From positions 1 to 23,148 of IMG/VR virus record IMGVR_UViG_3300031565_007827: 23,148 nucleotides of DNA, one strand, 5' to 3'. This DNA comes from a virus. A model generated the notes under the pieces. The model did no database searches and was not told the DNA's origin. It saw only the letters and a program-made list of their open reading frames with translations. A program made the position numbers and the translations under genes. Each line of letters begins with the position of its first letter. Position 1 is the stretch's first letter. Of this stretch, positions 21,763-23,148 are shown piece by piece.

Positions 21763-22995
21763 ATGACAATATTGCTTATTGATCCCGCCTGGCATGAAGG
21801 ATTTTTGCAGCGAGTTGAGAAGGCACCGCAACTAACAGCAGAATCTATTAAAGAGCTTTATTCTGAAGGCAACGATTCTCCAAAATATCAGATCGATTTA
21901 AAATCACCGAATATAGCAATAACTAAGATTCTTGGACCGTTAACAAAGCAGAAAGACTTCTTTTTCTCTATGTTCTCGAATAATTCTACAACGTATACCG
22001 GAATTATTGATTCGATTCAAGCAGCCGAAGGAGATGACGAAATTGAAGAGCATGAATTGCATATTAATTCACCGGGTGGCGATTGGATAGGTTTAACTGA
22101 GGCTGCAAATGCAATCGCAGGGGCAAAAAAGCCTGTGAGAGCTAAAATCACAGGAATGGCTACAAGTGCGGCTTATGTTTTGGCCTCACAAACTGATGAA
22201 GTCGTTTCAACAACAGATGGAAATGAAGTCGGCGGGCTGGGCGTTGTTGTTCGGCACACAAAATGGGAAGGTGAAAAGACAGTCCGCAGCTCAAACGCTC
22301 CAAAGAAAAACCCGGACGCTTTCACAGCCCAGGGCGAAAAAGATCTCAAAAAAGAATTGGATGCCATCGAAACAAAAGTTTTTAAAATGGTGTCTGAAGG
22401 GAGGACAGCAGCTACAAGAAAAAATATAACAGAAAAAGTTGTTTCGAAAGATTTTGGACAAGGCGCTCTGATGCTAGCTGATGAAGCATTGGAAAAAGGT
22501 TTGATTGATTCAATAATACCTCCTCCTCCAAGAATATCTAATTCAAAACCCGTCGCGAACTCGGGTAAAGCTCGCAATCTACAAAGCACCGGGACAGGCC
22601 CGGATAACTCAAATCAAAGAGGTAAAACTATGGATTTGAACCAATTAAAACTAGAACACCCGGAGCTTTGCACTCAGTTAGTTGCAGAAGGTAGAGCAAT
22701 CGAGCGTGATCAAGTCAAAGGCCATATTACCATGGCAAAACAAACCGGCGCTGTTGATTTTGCGCTCGATTGTCTGGATGCAGGAAAGAGTCTTTCGAGT
22801 CAGGAAGTTATCGCCGGATATATGTCAGCCGGAATGAAAAAGAAAGATCTCAAAAATCGGGAAGACGATAATCCCGATGGGGACCTTAACAACGGTTCTG
22901 GAGGCGGGGCTGAACTTTCCGAACAAGAAAAAGAAAAAGCTCTACTCTCAAAAGTGCTTGAAAGAAGCTCACAACCTGCAAGAAAGGGGGTATAG
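21763..22995 (+). CDS. Head maturation protease, S49/ClpP-like, with scaffold region
   Basis: A serine protease that processes the procapsid, like lambda gpC. Of 410 residues, the protease fold is at about 50-255. HINSPGGDW (100-108) is the oxyanion strand, TGMATSAAYVLAS holds the likely nucleophile Ser 135, and EVGGLGVVVRHT follows. A lysine-rich segment around 181-197 fits the S49 Ser-Lys dyad type. Residues 255-290 are a Pro/Asn/Ser linker. From Met 290 on the protein is acidic and helical, as in lambda Nu3 scaffold. AGGT lies eight bases before the ATG. Confidence 0.88.
   Translation: MTILLIDPAWHEGFLQRVEKAPQLTAESIKELYSEGNDSPKYQIDLKSPNIAITKILGPLTKQKDFFFSMFSNNSTTYTGIIDSIQAAEGDDEIEEHELHINSPGGDWIGLTEAANAIAGAKKPVRAKITGMATSAAYVLASQTDEVVSTTDGNEVGGLGVVVRHTKWEGEKTVRSSNAPKKNPDAFTAQGEKDLKKELDAIETKVFKMVSEGRTAATRKNITEKVVSKDFGQGALMLADEALEKGLIDSIIPPPPRISNSKPVANSGKARNLQSTGTGPDNSNQRGKTMDLNQLKLEHPELCTQLVAEGRAIERDQVKGHITMAKQTGAVDFALDCLDAGKSLSSQEVIAGYMSAGMKKKDLKNREDDNPDGDLNNGSGGGAELSEQEKEKALLSKVLERSSQPARKGV
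22630..22995 (+). CDS. Nested in-frame scaffold protein (Nu3-like), 121 aa
   Basis: Within the protease gene, AAAGAGG (22616-22622) stands seven bases before an in-frame ATG at 22630, codon 290. Translation from here would give a 121-residue acidic helical protein (MDLNQLKLEHPELCTQLVAE and so on) identical to the C-terminal part of the protease. This is the arrangement of lambda C and Nu3, where the scaffold is made from an internal start. The strong site, placed just at the end of the linker, supports it. Confidence 0.65.
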   Translation: MDLNQLKLEHPELCTQLVAEGRAIERDQVKGHITMAKQTGAVDFALDCLDAGKSLSSQEVIAGYMSAGMKKKDLKNREDDNPDGDLNNGSGGGAELSEQEKEKALLSKVLERSSQPARKGV

Positions 22996-23148
22996 ATGAA
23001 TCCAGAAATCATAAACAACGATAATCTTCAATTGGAAGTCTTTAATCCAAAATATGAAGATGCAATCCTGGCCTTTCCCGGTGTTGCAACCTGGGCAAAA
23101 GGCGTAATCATGGCAAAAGCTTTGGTTGCTGCTGGCGCTATCACTCCC
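22996..23148 (+). CDS. Probable head decoration protein (gpD-like), partial
   Basis: The window ends after 51 codons of this gene, so the product is incomplete at its C terminus. AAGGGGG lies five bases before the ATG, a strong site for an abundant protein. The start (NDNLQLEVFNPKYEDAILAF) is followed by AKGVIMAKALV. In lambda-like phages the gene after protease and scaffold encodes the decoration protein gpD, and the strand pattern here would fit. The identification is mostly from position. Confidence 0.5.
   Translation, partial: MNPEIINNDNLQLEVFNPKYEDAILAFPGVATWAKGVIMAKALVAAGAITP

Noticed and set aside
22173-22589. 138-codon open frame antisense to the head protease
   Set aside because: It covers the protease active-site region on the plus strand and has no recognisable domain.

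Overview
The window is a stretch of a tailed double-stranded DNA bacteriophage or prophage (Caudoviricetes). The evidence is a lambda-type packaging and head gene order at the right end: large terminase GpA, gpW-like joiner, portal, S49-type head protease with a nested scaffold, and the start of a probable decoration protein. The DNA is AT-rich, genes are tightly packed with many ATGA or TAATG overlaps, and Shine-Dalgarno sites of the AGGAG type are common, so the host is a bacterium. I cannot name the host. No integrase, lysis gene, tail gene, DNA polymerase, primase or tRNA is visible.

Layout: 1-212 is a non-coding left edge. 213-2359 holds a beta-class DNA methyltransferase, a small unknown, a ParB-like protein and a degenerate Rossmann methyltransferase-like protein. 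A 276-bp gap (2360-2635) carries GTCGAC elements and a good promoter. 2636-4729 holds a small Cys-containing protein, a radical SAM enzyme of the spore-photoproduct-lyase type, and a helix-turn-helix protein resembling a Nu1-type small terminase. 4717-5667 is a three-gene block on the minus strand (ribbon-helix-helix protein, HTH protein, unknown). It is separated from the rightward genes by a divergent control region (5668-5890) with a palindrome over the minus-strand -10 and two tiny coupled leader ORFs.

5891-16262 is the rightward early/replication block: excisionase-like HTH, RecT annealase, an SbcC/Rad50-like ATPase split over two genes at its putative zinc hook, a zinc-ribbon protein, a UvrD-type helicase, several small unknowns, a Cro/CI-type HTH, a DUF4373-type replication protein with an in-frame GATACA repeat, DnaB helicase and a short protein ending like a DnaN sliding clamp. 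16255-23148 is a VRR-NUC nuclease followed by packaging and head genes. A strong promoter sits so close to the gpW-like gene that its transcript should be leaderless.

Together the genes suggest replication by recruitment of host machinery (loader-like protein, DnaB, clamp-like protein). Annealing-type recombination would be run by RecT with an unusual ATPase partner rather than an obvious exonuclease. Packaging is lambda-type, probably cos. The best candidates for something new are the split ATPase next to recT, the short clamp-like protein, the coupled leader ORFs at 5664-5710, the cloverleaf-like element at 12471-12547 and the leaderless late promoter.
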